DNA of 64,000 nt from JAISGQ01 sp045536305 (GCA_045536305.1 JAZSNH010000029.1:1-64000), one strand, 5' to 3'. Positions 16,242-25,644 are shown, counted from the first letter of the stretch. The notes: generated by a model from the sequence alone, not told the origin. Translations and numbers: made by a program.

Positions 16242-17615
16242 ATGGCGGAATACTACAGCACCATAGCAGCAATAGCAACCGCACAGGGTTTGGGCGGAAT
16301 CGGTATTATAAGAATATCAGGCGATAAGGCTTATGATGTTTGTTCAAAGGTTTTTAAACCTGCCGATAGTTCAGATATCCAAACAGCAAAGGGCTATACA
16401 GCGAAGTTCGGACATGTGTATTACGATGGTAATGAGGCAGACGAAGCTGTTGCTCTTTTCTTTCGTGCACCAAGAAGCTATACGGGCGAGGATGTCGTTG
16501 AGCTGCAATGCCACGGAGGAAGCTATGTCCTTTCTCTTGTCCTTCGTGCTGTAATTGAGGCAGGCGCAAGCCATGCAAAGCCCGGTGAATTTACAAGACG
16601 AGCTTTCGAAAACAACCGCATATCCTTGACAAAAGCGGAAGCTGTTATGGATATAATCAATGCATCAAATAGCGCTTCTCTTCGTCAGGCAGTGGCTGCT
16701 TCGGAGGGAAGAACAGCAGCTAAAATAAAAGAGATTCTTTCGGAAATGACTTCGATAACTGCTCAGCTTGCGGTTTGGGCAGACTTTCCCGAGGACGATG
16801 TACCGGCTGTTGATGCGGAAAATTTAAAAGAACAATTATATCAATTAGAAACTAAGCTTACTGAGATCATCAATCAATCGGAGCTTGGCATCGTTTCGCG
16901 CGAGGGTGTTTCTACTGTTATTGCAGGCAGGCCGAATGTCGGTAAATCTTCTCTTATGAATATGCTGGCAGGCTGTGAAAGGTGTATTGTAACGGATATT
17001 CCGGGTACGACAAGAGACGTTGTTGAGGAAAAAATCAACCTTGGTGGAACCGTACTGAAGCTGTCTGATACAGCCGGTTTGCGTGAAACAGGTGATGTTG
17101 TTGAGGCGATCGGCGTTAAAGAGGCTAAAAAACGGATAGAAAACGCACAGCTTATTCTTGCTGTCTTTGATGGGTCGGAAAAATTGACGGCAGAGGACAA
17201 AGAGCTTGTTGATATGCTGAAAAACCGCATGGCTATCGCAATTATTAATAAAAGTGATAAAAAACAGGAAATAGACGAAGAGTATATTAGAAATAATAAA
17301 TTACAAATAGTATACATATCTGCGAAAAATAATGAGGGTTTAAAGGAATTAGAAGGTGCAGTAAAGCAGATTATCGGAACTGCTGCGATAGATGTTACCT
17401 CCACCGCCCTTGCAAATGAGAGACAGCTCGATGCGGCACGCACTGCACTTGAAAATCTTAAAACAGCGCGGCAGGATTTTGAATTAGGAATGACCCTTGA
17501 CGCGGTGACAGTAGGAATGGAAAATGCTATTGACGCTTTGCTTGAGCTTACAGGAGAGAGCGTAAGCGAGAAAATACTTGACGAGGTATTTTCAAAGTTC
17601 TGTGTCGGAAAGTAA
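16242..17615 (+). CDS. mnmE: tRNA modification GTPase MnmE (TrmE)
   Basis: GTPase that works with MnmG to place the cmnm5 group on wobble uridine 34 of tRNA (457 aa). The N-terminal folate-binding part holds the IATAQGLGGIGIIRISG motif. The G domain has GRPNVGKS at residues 229-236, DIPGTTRD, DTAGLRET and NKSD. The catalytic C-terminal FCVGK places Cys455 at the usual position. ATG at 16242 follows GGGAGTGAGAGCAGT, a plausible SD. It opens the mnmE, mnmG, rsmG run. Confidence 0.97.
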   Translation: MAEYYSTIAAIATAQGLGGIGIIRISGDKAYDVCSKVFKPADSSDIQTAKGYTAKFGHVYYDGNEADEAVALFFRAPRSYTGEDVVELQCHGGSYVLSLVLRAVIEAGASHAKPGEFTRRAFENNRISLTKAEAVMDIINASNSASLRQAVAASEGRTAAKIKEILSEMTSITAQLAVWADFPEDDVPAVDAENLKEQLYQLETKLTEIINQSELGIVSREGVSTVIAGRPNVGKSSLMNMLAGCERCIVTDIPGTTRDVVEEKINLGGTVLKLSDTAGLRETGDVVEAIGVKEAKKRIENAQLILAVFDGSEKLTAEDKELVDMLKNRMAIAIINKSDKKQEIDEEYIRNNKLQIVYISAKNNEGLKELEGAVKQIIGTAAIDVTSTALANERQLDAARTALENLKTARQDFELGMTLDAVTVGMENAIDALLELTGESVSEKILDEVFSKFCVGK

Positions 17616-17666
17616 AAGAATAGATATAAATAGTATCAATATACAACACACGAAAGGAATCGTGCA

Positions 17667-19547
17667 ATGGAATATCAGGCAGGAAAAATTGACGTTGCGG
17701 TAATAGGAGCAGGGCATGCGGGAATCGAAGCCGCCCTTGCAGCTTCGCGTCTTGGCTGCAACACGGTGATATTTACTATCAATATGGACTCGGTGGGAAA
17801 TCTCCCCTGCAATCCATCTATAGGAGGAACCGCGAAGGGACATCTTGTGCGCGAGATAGATGCGCTGGGCGGAGAGATGGGAAAGGCAGCAGACAAATGC
17901 ACCCTGCAAAGCAGGATGCTCAATCGAGGAAAAGGCCCTGCTGTTCACTCTCTGCGTGCTCAGGTTGACCGCCGAAAATACTCTGCTGTTATAAAGCAGG
18001 TGCTTGAAATTCAGGAAAATCTTCTGTTAAGACAGGCAGAGGTAACGCAGGTAAGGCGTGACAATGAGCAATGGGAAGTGGTCACCAAGCTTGGAGCTGT
18101 TTGGAAAACCAAAGCAGTTATTATTGCAACAGGTACTTATCTCGGCGGCAGGATATTCGTTGGCGAGGAAAATTACGCAGGCGGACCTGACGGAATGTTT
18201 GCCGCCTCTGAGCTGACGGCTTCCTTGCTTGAGCTTGACATTCCTCTTCGTCGGTTCAAGACAGGAACTCCTGCAAGAGTGCTGAAAAGCAGTATTGATT
18301 TTACTAATCTGGAGGTTCAGGAGGGCGATGAAAAGGTAGTTCCTTTTTCTTACTCTACTTTCGAGCCGCCTGAAAACACAGTTACCTGCTCTGTAGCATG
18401 GACAAATGACAAAACAAAAGAGGTCATTCTTTCAAATCTGAGCCGCTCTCCCCTATACGGCGGCGAGATCAAGGGCGTAGGACCGCGATATTGTCCGAGT
18501 ATTGAGGATAAGATCGTAAGATTTTCCGAAAAGGAGCGGCATCAGTGCTTTATTGAGCCATGCGGTGCGGAAACGGAAGAAATGTATCTGCAGGGACTTT
18601 CAACATCTCTTCCCGAGGATGTGCAGATAGCGCTTTACCGCACGATGAAAGGACTTGAAAATGTACAGATAATGCGAAGCGCTTACGCGATAGAGTACGA
18701 TTGTGTTGACCCCACCGCGCTTAAACCCACCCTTGAATTTAAAAATCTGCCCGGTCTTTACGGCGCAGGTCAGTTTAACGGTTCTTCCGGCTATGAAGAG
18801 GCGGCGGCACAGGGTCTTGTTGCCGGAATTTCTGCGGCACGAAAAATTCAGGGCAAAAGCGAGATAATTTTTGAGCGCAGTGAGAGCTATATCGGTACGC
18901 TTATTGACGACCTTGTCACAAAGGGTGTTACCGACCCTTACAGAATGATGACATCGCGCTCGGAATATCGCCTGATTTTAAGGCAGGATAACGCGGACAG
19001 ACGATTGACTCCGCTTGGCAGAGAGATCGGACTTATTGACGATGAGCGTTGGGAGAGCTTTAATAAAAAGCTTTCGTTGATTGAGGAGGAATTAAAACGT
19101 GCCAACAGCACTGTTTTTTCTCCTTCCGCCATAAATGAGCTTCTTGTCGAATGCGGCTCAGCGCCTGCAAATTCCGGAGTAAGGCTTGCAGAGCTGATTA
19201 AAAGACCACAGCTTTCCTATGAGCTGCTTAAAAATATCGATAAGGATCGTCCGAGTCTTTCGGAGGATATTTTTGAGCAGGTTGAGATCGAGCTGAAGTA
19301 TGAGGGTTATATTAAAAAACAGCTCGAAGCTGTTGAAAAAATGAAAAAGCTTGAAAACAGAAGGCTCAGTTCAGAAATCGATTATCAGCAGATAGACGGA
19401 CTTCGGCTGGAGGCAAGAGACAAGCTGAATCGAATAAAGCCTGCTTCGTTGGGTCAGGCGGCGAGAATATCGGGCATCTCCCCTGCTGATATACAGGTTT
19501 TGCTGATATGGCTCAAGAAAAATGAGGTGACAAGCGATGATAAATAA
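17667..19547 (+). CDS. mnmG: tRNA uridine-5-carboxymethylaminomethyl synthesis enzyme MnmG (GidA)
   Basis: FAD-dependent partner of MnmE (626 aa). The dinucleotide fold is VIGAGHAGIEAAL at residues 12-24. Other family motifs seen: NPSIGGTAKGHLVREIDALGG, LNRGKGPAVHSLRAQ, the ATGTYL and RRFKTGTPAR stretches, and the MTSRSEYRLILRQDNAD box near 430. Length is typical. ATG at 17667 follows a GAAAGGA Shine-Dalgarno. The stop overlaps the rsmG start by 11 bp. Confidence 0.97.
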   Translation: MEYQAGKIDVAVIGAGHAGIEAALAASRLGCNTVIFTINMDSVGNLPCNPSIGGTAKGHLVREIDALGGEMGKAADKCTLQSRMLNRGKGPAVHSLRAQVDRRKYSAVIKQVLEIQENLLLRQAEVTQVRRDNEQWEVVTKLGAVWKTKAVIIATGTYLGGRIFVGEENYAGGPDGMFAASELTASLLELDIPLRRFKTGTPARVLKSSIDFTNLEVQEGDEKVVPFSYSTFEPPENTVTCSVAWTNDKTKEVILSNLSRSPLYGGEIKGVGPRYCPSIEDKIVRFSEKERHQCFIEPCGAETEEMYLQGLSTSLPEDVQIALYRTMKGLENVQIMRSAYAIEYDCVDPTALKPTLEFKNLPGLYGAGQFNGSSGYEEAAAQGLVAGISAARKIQGKSEIIFERSESYIGTLIDDLVTKGVTDPYRMMTSRSEYRLILRQDNADRRLTPLGREIGLIDDERWESFNKKLSLIEEELKRANSTVFSPSAINELLVECGSAPANSGVRLAELIKRPQLSYELLKNIDKDRPSLSEDIFEQVEIELKYEGYIKKQLEAVEKMKKLENRRLSSEIDYQQIDGLRLEARDKLNRIKPASLGQAARISGISPADIQVLLIWLKKNEVTSDDK

Positions 19548-20247
19548 GCTTCTGCTTAAAAGTGAGGCGGAAAAGACAGGCATTATTTTAGATGAGGTGA
19601 TGCTTGAAAGGTTTGATGTCTACGCCGATTTTCTGGTTGCTGTAAATAAGGTCCAGAATCTTACAAGGATCACAGAGCCTGATGAGATAGTTATCAAGCA
19701 TTTTGTTGATTCTCTTACACTTTTAAGCGTTTATGATATTCCGGAAGGTGCACTTGTCGCTGATATCGGCACAGGCGCGGGTTTTCCCGGTGTCGCACTT
19801 AAAATCGCCCGACCTGATATAAAGCTTACCCTTATAGATTCTTTGGGAAAAAGGATAAATTTCTTAAATGATTTATGCGAAAAGCTTGGATTTACTGCTG
19901 ACACATACCATTTAAGAGCCGAAGAAGCAGGACTTAAGCAGGAACTTCGAGAAAAATTTGACGTTACAACAGCCCGTGCGGTGGCAAAGCTCAATATTTT
20001 GTGCGAATATTGTCTTCCGCTGACCAAAATCGACGGTGCGTTTATATCGATGAAAGGCCCCACAGGCTCGCAGGAGGCTCAGGAGAGTGTTAAGGCTGCT
20101 GAAGTTCTGGGCGGTAAGATAAGAGAGGTTAAAAAGCTCAGCCTTTCCGACGGCAGTGAGCGTGAGATTATTGTTGTCGATAAGCTTTCTGCCACATCAA
20201 ATAAATATCCCCGTCACGGCGGTAAGATATCGAAAAATCCATTGTAA
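19537..20247 (+). CDS. rsmG: 16S rRNA (guanine527-N7)-methyltransferase RsmG
   Basis: SAM-dependent methyltransferase that modifies G527 of 16S rRNA (236 aa). The SAM loop is DIGTGAGFPG near residue 76, the NLTRI motif lies near 43, and the C-terminus ends in YPRHGGKISKNPL, as in the family. It overlaps mnmG by 11 bp, so the two are coupled. Loss of this enzyme is known elsewhere to give low-level streptomycin resistance. Confidence 0.96.
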   Translation: MINKLLLKSEAEKTGIILDEVMLERFDVYADFLVAVNKVQNLTRITEPDEIVIKHFVDSLTLLSVYDIPEGALVADIGTGAGFPGVALKIARPDIKLTLIDSLGKRINFLNDLCEKLGFTADTYHLRAEEAGLKQELREKFDVTTARAVAKLNILCEYCLPLTKIDGAFISMKGPTGSQEAQESVKAAEVLGGKIREVKKLSLSDGSEREIIVVDKLSATSNKYPRHGGKISKNPL

Positions 20248-20304
20248 TAAATTATCGGACGTTCTTTTGCAGGTTCGTCCGATTTTTTGAAAAGGTGAAA
20301 TATT

Positions 20305-20745
20305 ATGAATGTAAGAAAAATGGTTATTTCAGACTACGAAAGTGTTTATGAGCTTTGGCTTTCCTGCAAGGGCATGGGAATAAACAATATTGATGATACA
20401 AGGGAAGGAATCGAAAGATTTTTAGAGCGAAACCCTGACACCTGCTTTGTTGCTGAATGGGAAGAAGCTATTGTCGGCGTTATTCTTGCGGGCTTTGATG
20501 GCAGAAGAGGCTATATCTATCACACAGCTGTTCTTCCGGAGTACAGAAAGAAAGGAATCGGGACAAGACTGCTTGACAATGCAATGAATGCACTTGATAA
20601 ATTGGGTGCTGCCAAGGTGGGTTTGCTCGTTTTTAACGATAATACTGAGGGAAATGCATTCTGGGAAAAGCACGGTTTTTTTGTTAGAAATGATGTAGTA
20701 TACAGAAACAAGGAAATTAAGGAGTTAGTAAAGCTCAGCAAATAA
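20305..20745 (+). CDS. GNAT-family acetyltransferase
   Basis: GCN5-related N-acetyltransferase of 146 aa. The acetyl-CoA loop V-L-P-E-Y-R-K-K-G-I-G-T is near residue 76, followed by a downstream VGLLVFNDNTEGNAFWEKHGF stretch typical of the C-terminal acceptor side. Start ATG follows AAAAGGTG. Substrate is unknown. It stands between rsmG and parA, and no partner gene is visible. Confidence 0.88.
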   Translation: MNVRKMVISDYESVYELWLSCKGMGINNIDDTREGIERFLERNPDTCFVAEWEEAIVGVILAGFDGRRGYIYHTAVLPEYRKKGIGTRLLDNAMNALDKLGAAKVGLLVFNDNTEGNAFWEKHGFFVRNDVVYRNKEIKELVKLSK

Positions 20746-20863
20746 ATTTTTCTCTCTTTCAGGTTGCGACAAATTATTATTTCGGAATGCTGTATAATAA
20801 GAGCGTGAGGTTGACTTGCTCAATTCCTTTACATCGATTTCCCCATAATTCCCACTCCACTAT

Positions 20864-20906
20864 TGCAAAAGGAAGACCGCCCAAAAAGGGCGGTCTTCCT
20901 TTTGCA
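20864..20906 (+). terminator. Strong symmetrical terminator
   Basis: A perfect 19-bp stem (GGAAGACCGCCC core) has a five-A loop, with A/T flanks on both sides. It can stop transcription from either strand. Confidence 0.9.
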
Positions 20907-20930
20907 GAATAATTAAGGAGGAAAAGAAAA

Positions 20931-20946
20931 TGTTTCACGTGAAACA
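20931..20946. promoter_or_regulatory. parS site 3
   Basis: TGTTTCACGTGAAACA, exact consensus, upstream of parA in the partitioning operon. Confidence 0.97.
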
Positions 20947-21100
20947 TTTTCTTTTATCCTCATAAAAAGCAGAAAAATTAAAAACAATTAGTACAAATTC
21001 AGTAGTTTTTCTTTTAATATCTCTTCCATTTTAAAAACCGATGTGCTACAATATAAGGGTACAAAAAAAGAATTTCACCCACAGAAAGGATGAAAGTATC

Positions 21101-21874
21101 TTGGGTAAAATAATAGTTGTAGCCAACCAGAAGGGCGGAGTAGGAAAAACCACAACAGCGGTCAATCTTGCGGCGGCGCTTGGCTTGAGAAAAAAAAAGG
21201 TACTTCTTGTGGACATTGATTCACAGGGCAATGCGACAACAGGACTGGGTGTCAAGAAGAGAGACACAACAAAAAAGACCGCTTATGAGGTCATGATAGG
21301 TAAAATTCCTGCAAAAGAGGCTATAATAAAGACCGATTGGGACAATCTTTGGGTCATTCCTGCGAGCATAGATTTAAGCGGTGCAGAGATCGAGCTTATT
21401 GATCTTGAGAATCGTGAAATGTTTCTCAGAAACGCTCTTGCGCCCATTCGCAGTGAGTTTGACTATGTTATAGTAGACTGTCCGCCGTCCATGGGATTGG
21501 TTGACATAAATGCTCTGTGCGCGGCTGATTCGATACTCATTCCCCTCCAGCCTGAGTTTTATTCCCTTGAGGGTCTTGCACAGCTTACAAATATTATATC
21601 TAAGGTTAAAAGAGGTTTCAATACGAATCTCGAAATCGAGGGTATTCTGCTTACAATGTTTGACGGAAGACTGAATCTGACAAACGATGTTGTGGAAGAG
21701 GTTAAAAAATATTTCCCCAAGCAGGTGTTCAAAACGGTCGTTCCGAGGTCGGTAAGACTGGCCGAGGCACCGAGCTACGGAAAGCCTATCGGCTATTTTG
21801 ACAAGCGCAGCAGAGGCGCCCAGGCTTATGACGATCTTGCAAAGGAAATTATCAAAAAAAATAACAGAAAATAA
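21101..21874 (+). CDS. parA: Chromosome-partitioning ATPase ParA/Soj
   Basis: Walker-type ATPase for chromosome segregation (257 aa). Deviant Walker A is KGGVGKTT from residue 11, and the Walker B VIVDCPPSMG follows near 118. The longer frame from 21041 was rejected; TTG at 21101 gives the family N-terminus MGKIIVVANQKGG and has AAAGGA 11 nt upstream. It is paired with parB 28 bp downstream. In Bacillus, Soj also modulates DnaA activity at the origin. Confidence 0.95.
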   Translation: MGKIIVVANQKGGVGKTTTAVNLAAALGLRKKKVLLVDIDSQGNATTGLGVKKRDTTKKTAYEVMIGKIPAKEAIIKTDWDNLWVIPASIDLSGAEIELIDLENREMFLRNALAPIRSEFDYVIVDCPPSMGLVDINALCAADSILIPLQPEFYSLEGLAQLTNIISKVKRGFNTNLEIEGILLTMFDGRLNLTNDVVEEVKKYFPKQVFKTVVPRSVRLAEAPSYGKPIGYFDKRSRGAQAYDDLAKEIIKKNNRK

Positions 21875-21902
21875 CATATAATAATTAGGAAGGAAGATGA
21901 AA

Positions 21903-22781
21903 ATGGCAAGAGAACGCGGATTGGGCGATGGCATAGGAGCGCTTATACACGACAACACCTCCGACAGCAATATTACAACGCTGCCGCTTTCACAGCTTGA
22001 AAGAAACAAGCTGCAGCCAAGACGTGATTTCGATCAGGCCTCTCTTTCTGAGCTTGCCGATTCCATAACTCAGTTAGGCGTTATTCAGCCGATATTGGTT
22101 CGCCCCATTCCGAGCGGCGGATATCAGATAGTAGCAGGCGAACGCCGTTTCCGCGCGGCTCAGATGGCAGGACTTAAGGAAGTTCCGGTCATTATCCGCG
22201 AGATGGACGACCGCGAAACCGACGAGGTCGCGCTGGTGGAAAATCTTCAGAGAGAGGACCTCTCGCCTATCGAAGAAGCGCTTGGCTACGCTCGACTGAT
22301 GAATGAATACAGCATGACTCAGGAGGATGTTTCGCGCAGAGTTGGCAAGGCTCGCTCCACAATAGCAAACTCGGTAAGACTTCTCGACCTGCCCGATGCT
22401 GTGCAGCAGATGCTCAATGAGGGCGACATCACAACAGGTCATGCAAGGCCACTTCTGGGTCTTGCTGATGAAGAGGAGATCAACAGGATAGCTTCTCTGA
22501 TAACTGCTCGCGGCCTTAATGTGCGCGATGTTGAAAGGCTTGTAAGAAAAGAAAAGGAGCGCAGGTCAGAGTCTGAGCAGGATAGTAAAAAGGAAACAAA
22601 ACCCAGACAGATGACAAGCCGTCCGAAGTATATAGAAGAGCTTGAGATCGCAATGAGAACCGAGCTTTGCAGAGGCATTACCATCACTGAGACAGGCAAG
22701 GAAAAAGGAACTCTGACCATTGAATACAACTCCTATGAGGAGCTTGCAGACATGGCAATGAGGCTTGCGGGAAACAAATAG
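21903..22781 (+). CDS. parB: ParB/Spo0J partition protein
   Basis: CTPase that binds parS and slides along DNA (292 aa). The GERRFRA box at residues 79-85 binds CTP and the helix-turn-helix lies near 128-150. A basic linker precedes the dimerisation domain. ATG at 21903 has GGAAGG 8 nt upstream, so it was preferred to 21897, which would leave only 2 nt. The three exact parS sites in this window fit it. Confidence 0.95.
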   Translation: MARERGLGDGIGALIHDNTSDSNITTLPLSQLERNKLQPRRDFDQASLSELADSITQLGVIQPILVRPIPSGGYQIVAGERRFRAAQMAGLKEVPVIIREMDDRETDEVALVENLQREDLSPIEEALGYARLMNEYSMTQEDVSRRVGKARSTIANSVRLLDLPDAVQQMLNEGDITTGHARPLLGLADEEEINRIASLITARGLNVRDVERLVRKEKERRSESEQDSKKETKPRQMTSRPKYIEELEIAMRTELCRGITITETGKEKGTLTIEYNSYEELADMAMRLAGNK

Positions 22782-22978
22782 TAATACTTAAGATGAATAT
22801 TACTAAACTAAAAGTGTATGGACATTACAGAATGCAATACAAGAAGAATATATTACTTTTTGTAGTTGACAAAAAAGAGCAACCGTAAGAAACAATGAAG
22901 ATAAAATTTATTTTATCACAGGCTGTTACATAAAATTAAAACGAAACATAATAAATTGAATAAAAGGGAGCAATAATA

Positions 22979-24256
22979 ATGTTAGACATCAATCTTATCC
23001 GCAGCGATGCACAAAAAGTCAAGGAAGCACTGAACAGAAGAAACGGCGATTACACCGAAGCGATTGACACTATCCTTGAAATCGACAAACAGCGCCGCGC
23101 GCTCATGACCGAGGTCGAGGGAATGAAGGCTCAGCAGAATGCTGTGTCCAAAAAGATTCCTCAGATGAAGAAGGCAGGAGAGGATACTGCCGAGATCATG
23201 AAGGAGATGAAGGAGCTTTCCGACAAGATAAAGGAAGGCAACGAAAAGATCGGCGAGCTTGACAACGAGCAGCGTGAGCTTCTTCTTTCCGTTCCCAATC
23301 TGCCCGACGAAAGTGTTCCCACAGGCGCAGACGATGCAGACAATGTTGAGGTTCGCCGCTGGGGTGAGCCGAAGAAATTTGACTTCGAGCCGAAGGCTCA
23401 CTGGGATATAGGCGCCGCTCTTGATATACTCGATCCCGAGGCAGCGGCAAAGGTGTCGGGCGCGAGATTTACCTTCTACAAAGGTCTCGGTGCGAGACTC
23501 GAACGTTCCATTATAAACTACTATCTGAACACCCACACCGAGAACGGCTACACCGAAATGTTCCCTCCGTTTATGGTAAACCAAAAAGCTATGGAAGGAA
23601 CAGGTCAGTACCCCAAGTTTGTACAGAATGAGGGTGCCTTCCATGTGAACAACAACGACTTTTATCTTATACCTACTGCCGAGGTTCCTGTGACCAATTA
23701 TCACAGAGAAGAGATCTTTGCTGCAGAGGAGCTGCCCAAAAAATACTGTGCTTACTCTGCCTGCTTCCGCGCAGAGGCAGGTTCGGCAGGCCGTGATACA
23801 AGAGGTCTTATCCGTCAGCATCAGTTCAATAAGGTCGAGCTTGTAAAGTTCTGCCGCCCCGAGGACAGCTGGGATGAGCTTGAGAGCCTGACAAGAGATG
23901 CCGAGCGCGTGCTTCAGGGACTGGGTCTTCCCTACCGTGTCGTTTGCCTGAGCTCGGGCGACCTCGGCTTCTGCTCTGCAAAGACCTATGATATCGAGGT
24001 CTGGATGCCCTCCTACGGCAGATATGTTGAAATAAGCTCCTGCTCCAATTTTGTCGATTATCAGGCACGCCGCGCTCAGATCCGCTTCAAGGCTGACCAG
24101 AAGAGCAAGGCACAGCTTATCCACACCCTCAACGGCTCGGGCGTTGCGATCGGCAGAACCACCGCTGCGATCCTTGAAAACTATCAGAATGCCGACGGCA
24201 GCGTTACCGTTCCCGAAGCTCTCAAGGCAATGATGGGCTGCGATGTCATAAAATAA
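22979..24256 (+). CDS. serS: Seryl-tRNA synthetase
   Basis: Class II aminoacyl-tRNA synthetase that charges tRNA-Ser (425 aa). The N-terminal coiled-coil arm runs over residues 30-100. Motif 2 is in FRAEAGSAGRDTRGLIRQHQF, and motif 3 is in GVAIGRTTAAILENYQN. The TGQYPKF and YLIPTAEVPVTN stretches are typical. It is the last gene of the plus-strand housekeeping block. Confidence 0.97.
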   Translation: MLDINLIRSDAQKVKEALNRRNGDYTEAIDTILEIDKQRRALMTEVEGMKAQQNAVSKKIPQMKKAGEDTAEIMKEMKELSDKIKEGNEKIGELDNEQRELLLSVPNLPDESVPTGADDADNVEVRRWGEPKKFDFEPKAHWDIGAALDILDPEAAAKVSGARFTFYKGLGARLERSIINYYLNTHTENGYTEMFPPFMVNQKAMEGTGQYPKFVQNEGAFHVNNNDFYLIPTAEVPVTNYHREEIFAAEELPKKYCAYSACFRAEAGSAGRDTRGLIRQHQFNKVELVKFCRPEDSWDELESLTRDAERVLQGLGLPYRVVCLSSGDLGFCSAKTYDIEVWMPSYGRYVEISSCSNFVDYQARRAQIRFKADQKSKAQLIHTLNGSGVAIGRTTAAILENYQNADGSVTVPEALKAMMGCDVIK

Positions 24257-24321
24257 GTTTTTTCGAGCATAATAGCTTTACGGTGTTAAGTTACCGCAAA
24301 TTGCCCGATACGACCTAAAGA

Positions 24322-24357
24322 AAACGTACAGCCCCCTTTCGAGGGGGCTGTACGTTT
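24322..24357 (+). terminator. Terminator after serS with TTCG loop
   Basis: AAACGTACAGCCCCCT pairs with AGGGGGCTGTACGTTT over a TTCG tetraloop, a very stable hairpin. Confidence 0.9.
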
Positions 24358-24379
24358 AAATCAAAAATAAGGTGATACA

Positions 24380-25171
24380 ATGGATACGAGGCTTAAGGCA
24401 TTCGAAAATATAACCTCCGACGGCATAAGCTGTACCTGGCAGTTTACCGTTGATACACGCATGATGGATTTAAACCGCGTTTTGCGTCCCGATTTTCTGC
24501 TTGGATTGAACCAGCAGTCGGGAGAATACCTTTTTATTGCCAACGGCTTAGATAACCGCGGTCTTCAGGAAATGGGCATTGCCTGTGTTTATACGCGCAT
24601 TGCCATAAATTACGAGCGTCCTGTCATGCTGGGTGAGTCGCTTAACCTTCGCACCGCTCTCTCCTGCCGCCGCGCCTATGTTATGAAGCGTGACCTGCAT
24701 GTTTATGACAGCACAGGCGAGCGCGCGGCAAGTGTTTTTACCGAGGCTGTAGCGATGGATACTGCTTCGCGTTCGGCGTTAAAGGGCGAGAGATGCTCGG
24801 TTTTCGACTGTATTGAGTGCGTGGAATGCTCGGCGTCGCCCAAAATAAGCAGAGTAAAGCTTATTGACGCTCTTGAAAAGGTCGGGGACTACCCTGTTTT
24901 GTACGGCGATATCGATTATAACCTCCACATGAACAATACAAAATATATAAATCTTCTGCTCGCCTTTATACCCGACGGTATGGGCGGTAAATGGCTGAAA
25001 AGTGCGGAGATGGAATATCATTCCGAATGCTGCGCGGGAGATATTCTTCGGGTGTTCAGAGGCACAGATACTCAGGGTGCTTATATTTTCTCCGTTCACG
25101 GCACAGCGCGTGACGGCTCCGATGAGGAAAAGTTCCGCGCAAAAGTGGTGCTCGGAGATATAACGGAATAA
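24380..25171 (+). CDS. Acyl-ACP thioesterase
   Basis: Double hot-dog acyl-ACP thioesterase, 263 aa, which releases fatty acids from acyl carrier protein. The second hot-dog half holds GDIDYNLHMNNTKYI (residues 176-190), the motif with Asn181 and His183 at the catalytic position of plant and bacterial FatA-like enzymes. The first half has MGIACVYTRIAINYERPVMLGE. SD is AAGGTG before ATG 24380. Bacterial relatives set short- or medium-chain acid release. No fatty acid genes lie beside it. Confidence 0.85.
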   Translation: MDTRLKAFENITSDGISCTWQFTVDTRMMDLNRVLRPDFLLGLNQQSGEYLFIANGLDNRGLQEMGIACVYTRIAINYERPVMLGESLNLRTALSCRRAYVMKRDLHVYDSTGERAASVFTEAVAMDTASRSALKGERCSVFDCIECVECSASPKISRVKLIDALEKVGDYPVLYGDIDYNLHMNNTKYINLLLAFIPDGMGGKWLKSAEMEYHSECCAGDILRVFRGTDTQGAYIFSVHGTARDGSDEEKFRAKVVLGDITE

Positions 25172-25224
25172 AAAGCACTCTTTGAGAACGGCGAGAAAAA
25201 AGGCTCCCTCTGATGAGGGAGCTG

Positions 25225-25446
25225 GACAGATTATCATACGAAGTGCAACAGGCAAAAAATAGAGACAACATAGCACCTTTAGTGTAAAATGTACCTAAAG
25301 GTTTTGATTTTCGGACTATTACTCAAGACGATGTAGACTTTGTTGTCGACCTTATTAACAACAGACCCAGAAAGTGCCTTGGATGGAAAACTCCTCATGA
25401 AGTGTTTTTTGGTTCTTTTGGTGTTGCACTTACTTGACAATCCGCC
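25225..25446 (+). mobile_element. Internally deleted IS30-type element (222 bp)
   Basis: The element is bounded by a CTG repeat on both sides (25222-25224 and 25447-25449), the 3-bp target duplication expected for IS30. Its ends are imperfect inverted repeats: left GACAGATTATCATACGAAGTGCAAC and the complement of the right end, GGCGGATTGTCAAGTAAGTGCAAC. It retains only the C-terminal part of the transposase. It cannot transpose alone. Confidence 0.85.
25288..25437 (+). pseudogene. IS30-family transposase, C-terminal remnant
   Basis: About 49 codons remain in one frame. They include a KGFDFRTITQ stretch, LINNRPRKCLGWKTP and a final EVFFGSFGVALT, which are typical of the end of IS30-family DDE transposases. 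The N-terminal DNA-binding and most catalytic residues are gone. The reading frame is preceded by a TAA at 25285, so it has no start. Confidence 0.85.
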
Positions 25447-25644
25447 CTGTCACGCAGTGACTGAGGGAGAGAAAACAACATTGACGAGGTAATCTTTATT
25501 GATAACCTGCAACAAAGCAGATATCCCTCTTGCAAAAGCTCTCTGTTTCCTTCACTCTCTCAGGTCTCTCCCTCCACTCCCATCGTCAGAGGAAAGCAAG
25601 AAGGACTCATCGAAAATGAGAGGCATAAGGGAGATTCTTTGGCA

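Larger units (their letters stand above)
20746..21100 (+). other. Gap between GNAT gene and parA
   Basis: This 355-bp stretch holds no protein gene. It contains a TATAAT at 20793-20798, a strong hairpin terminator at 20864-20906, and parS site 3. The distance from TATAAT to the terminator would allow a transcript of about 100 nt, which is only a possibility. Confidence 0.6.
25172..25640. repeat. MITE copy A, interrupted by an IS30-type remnant
   Basis: The left part (about 25201-25224, GGCTCCCTCTGATGAGGGAGCTG) and the right part (from 25447, CTGTCACGCAGTGACTGAGGGAGAG and following) are continuous in the other two copies near 31.0 and 57.8 kb. Here a 222-bp insertion splits them. Outside it nothing codes. 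Confidence 0.85.

Noticed and set aside
22982..24124. A 380-aa open frame opposite serS
   Set aside because: It lies entirely antisense to the well-supported seryl-tRNA synthetase and resembles no family; long shadows arise from codon bias.
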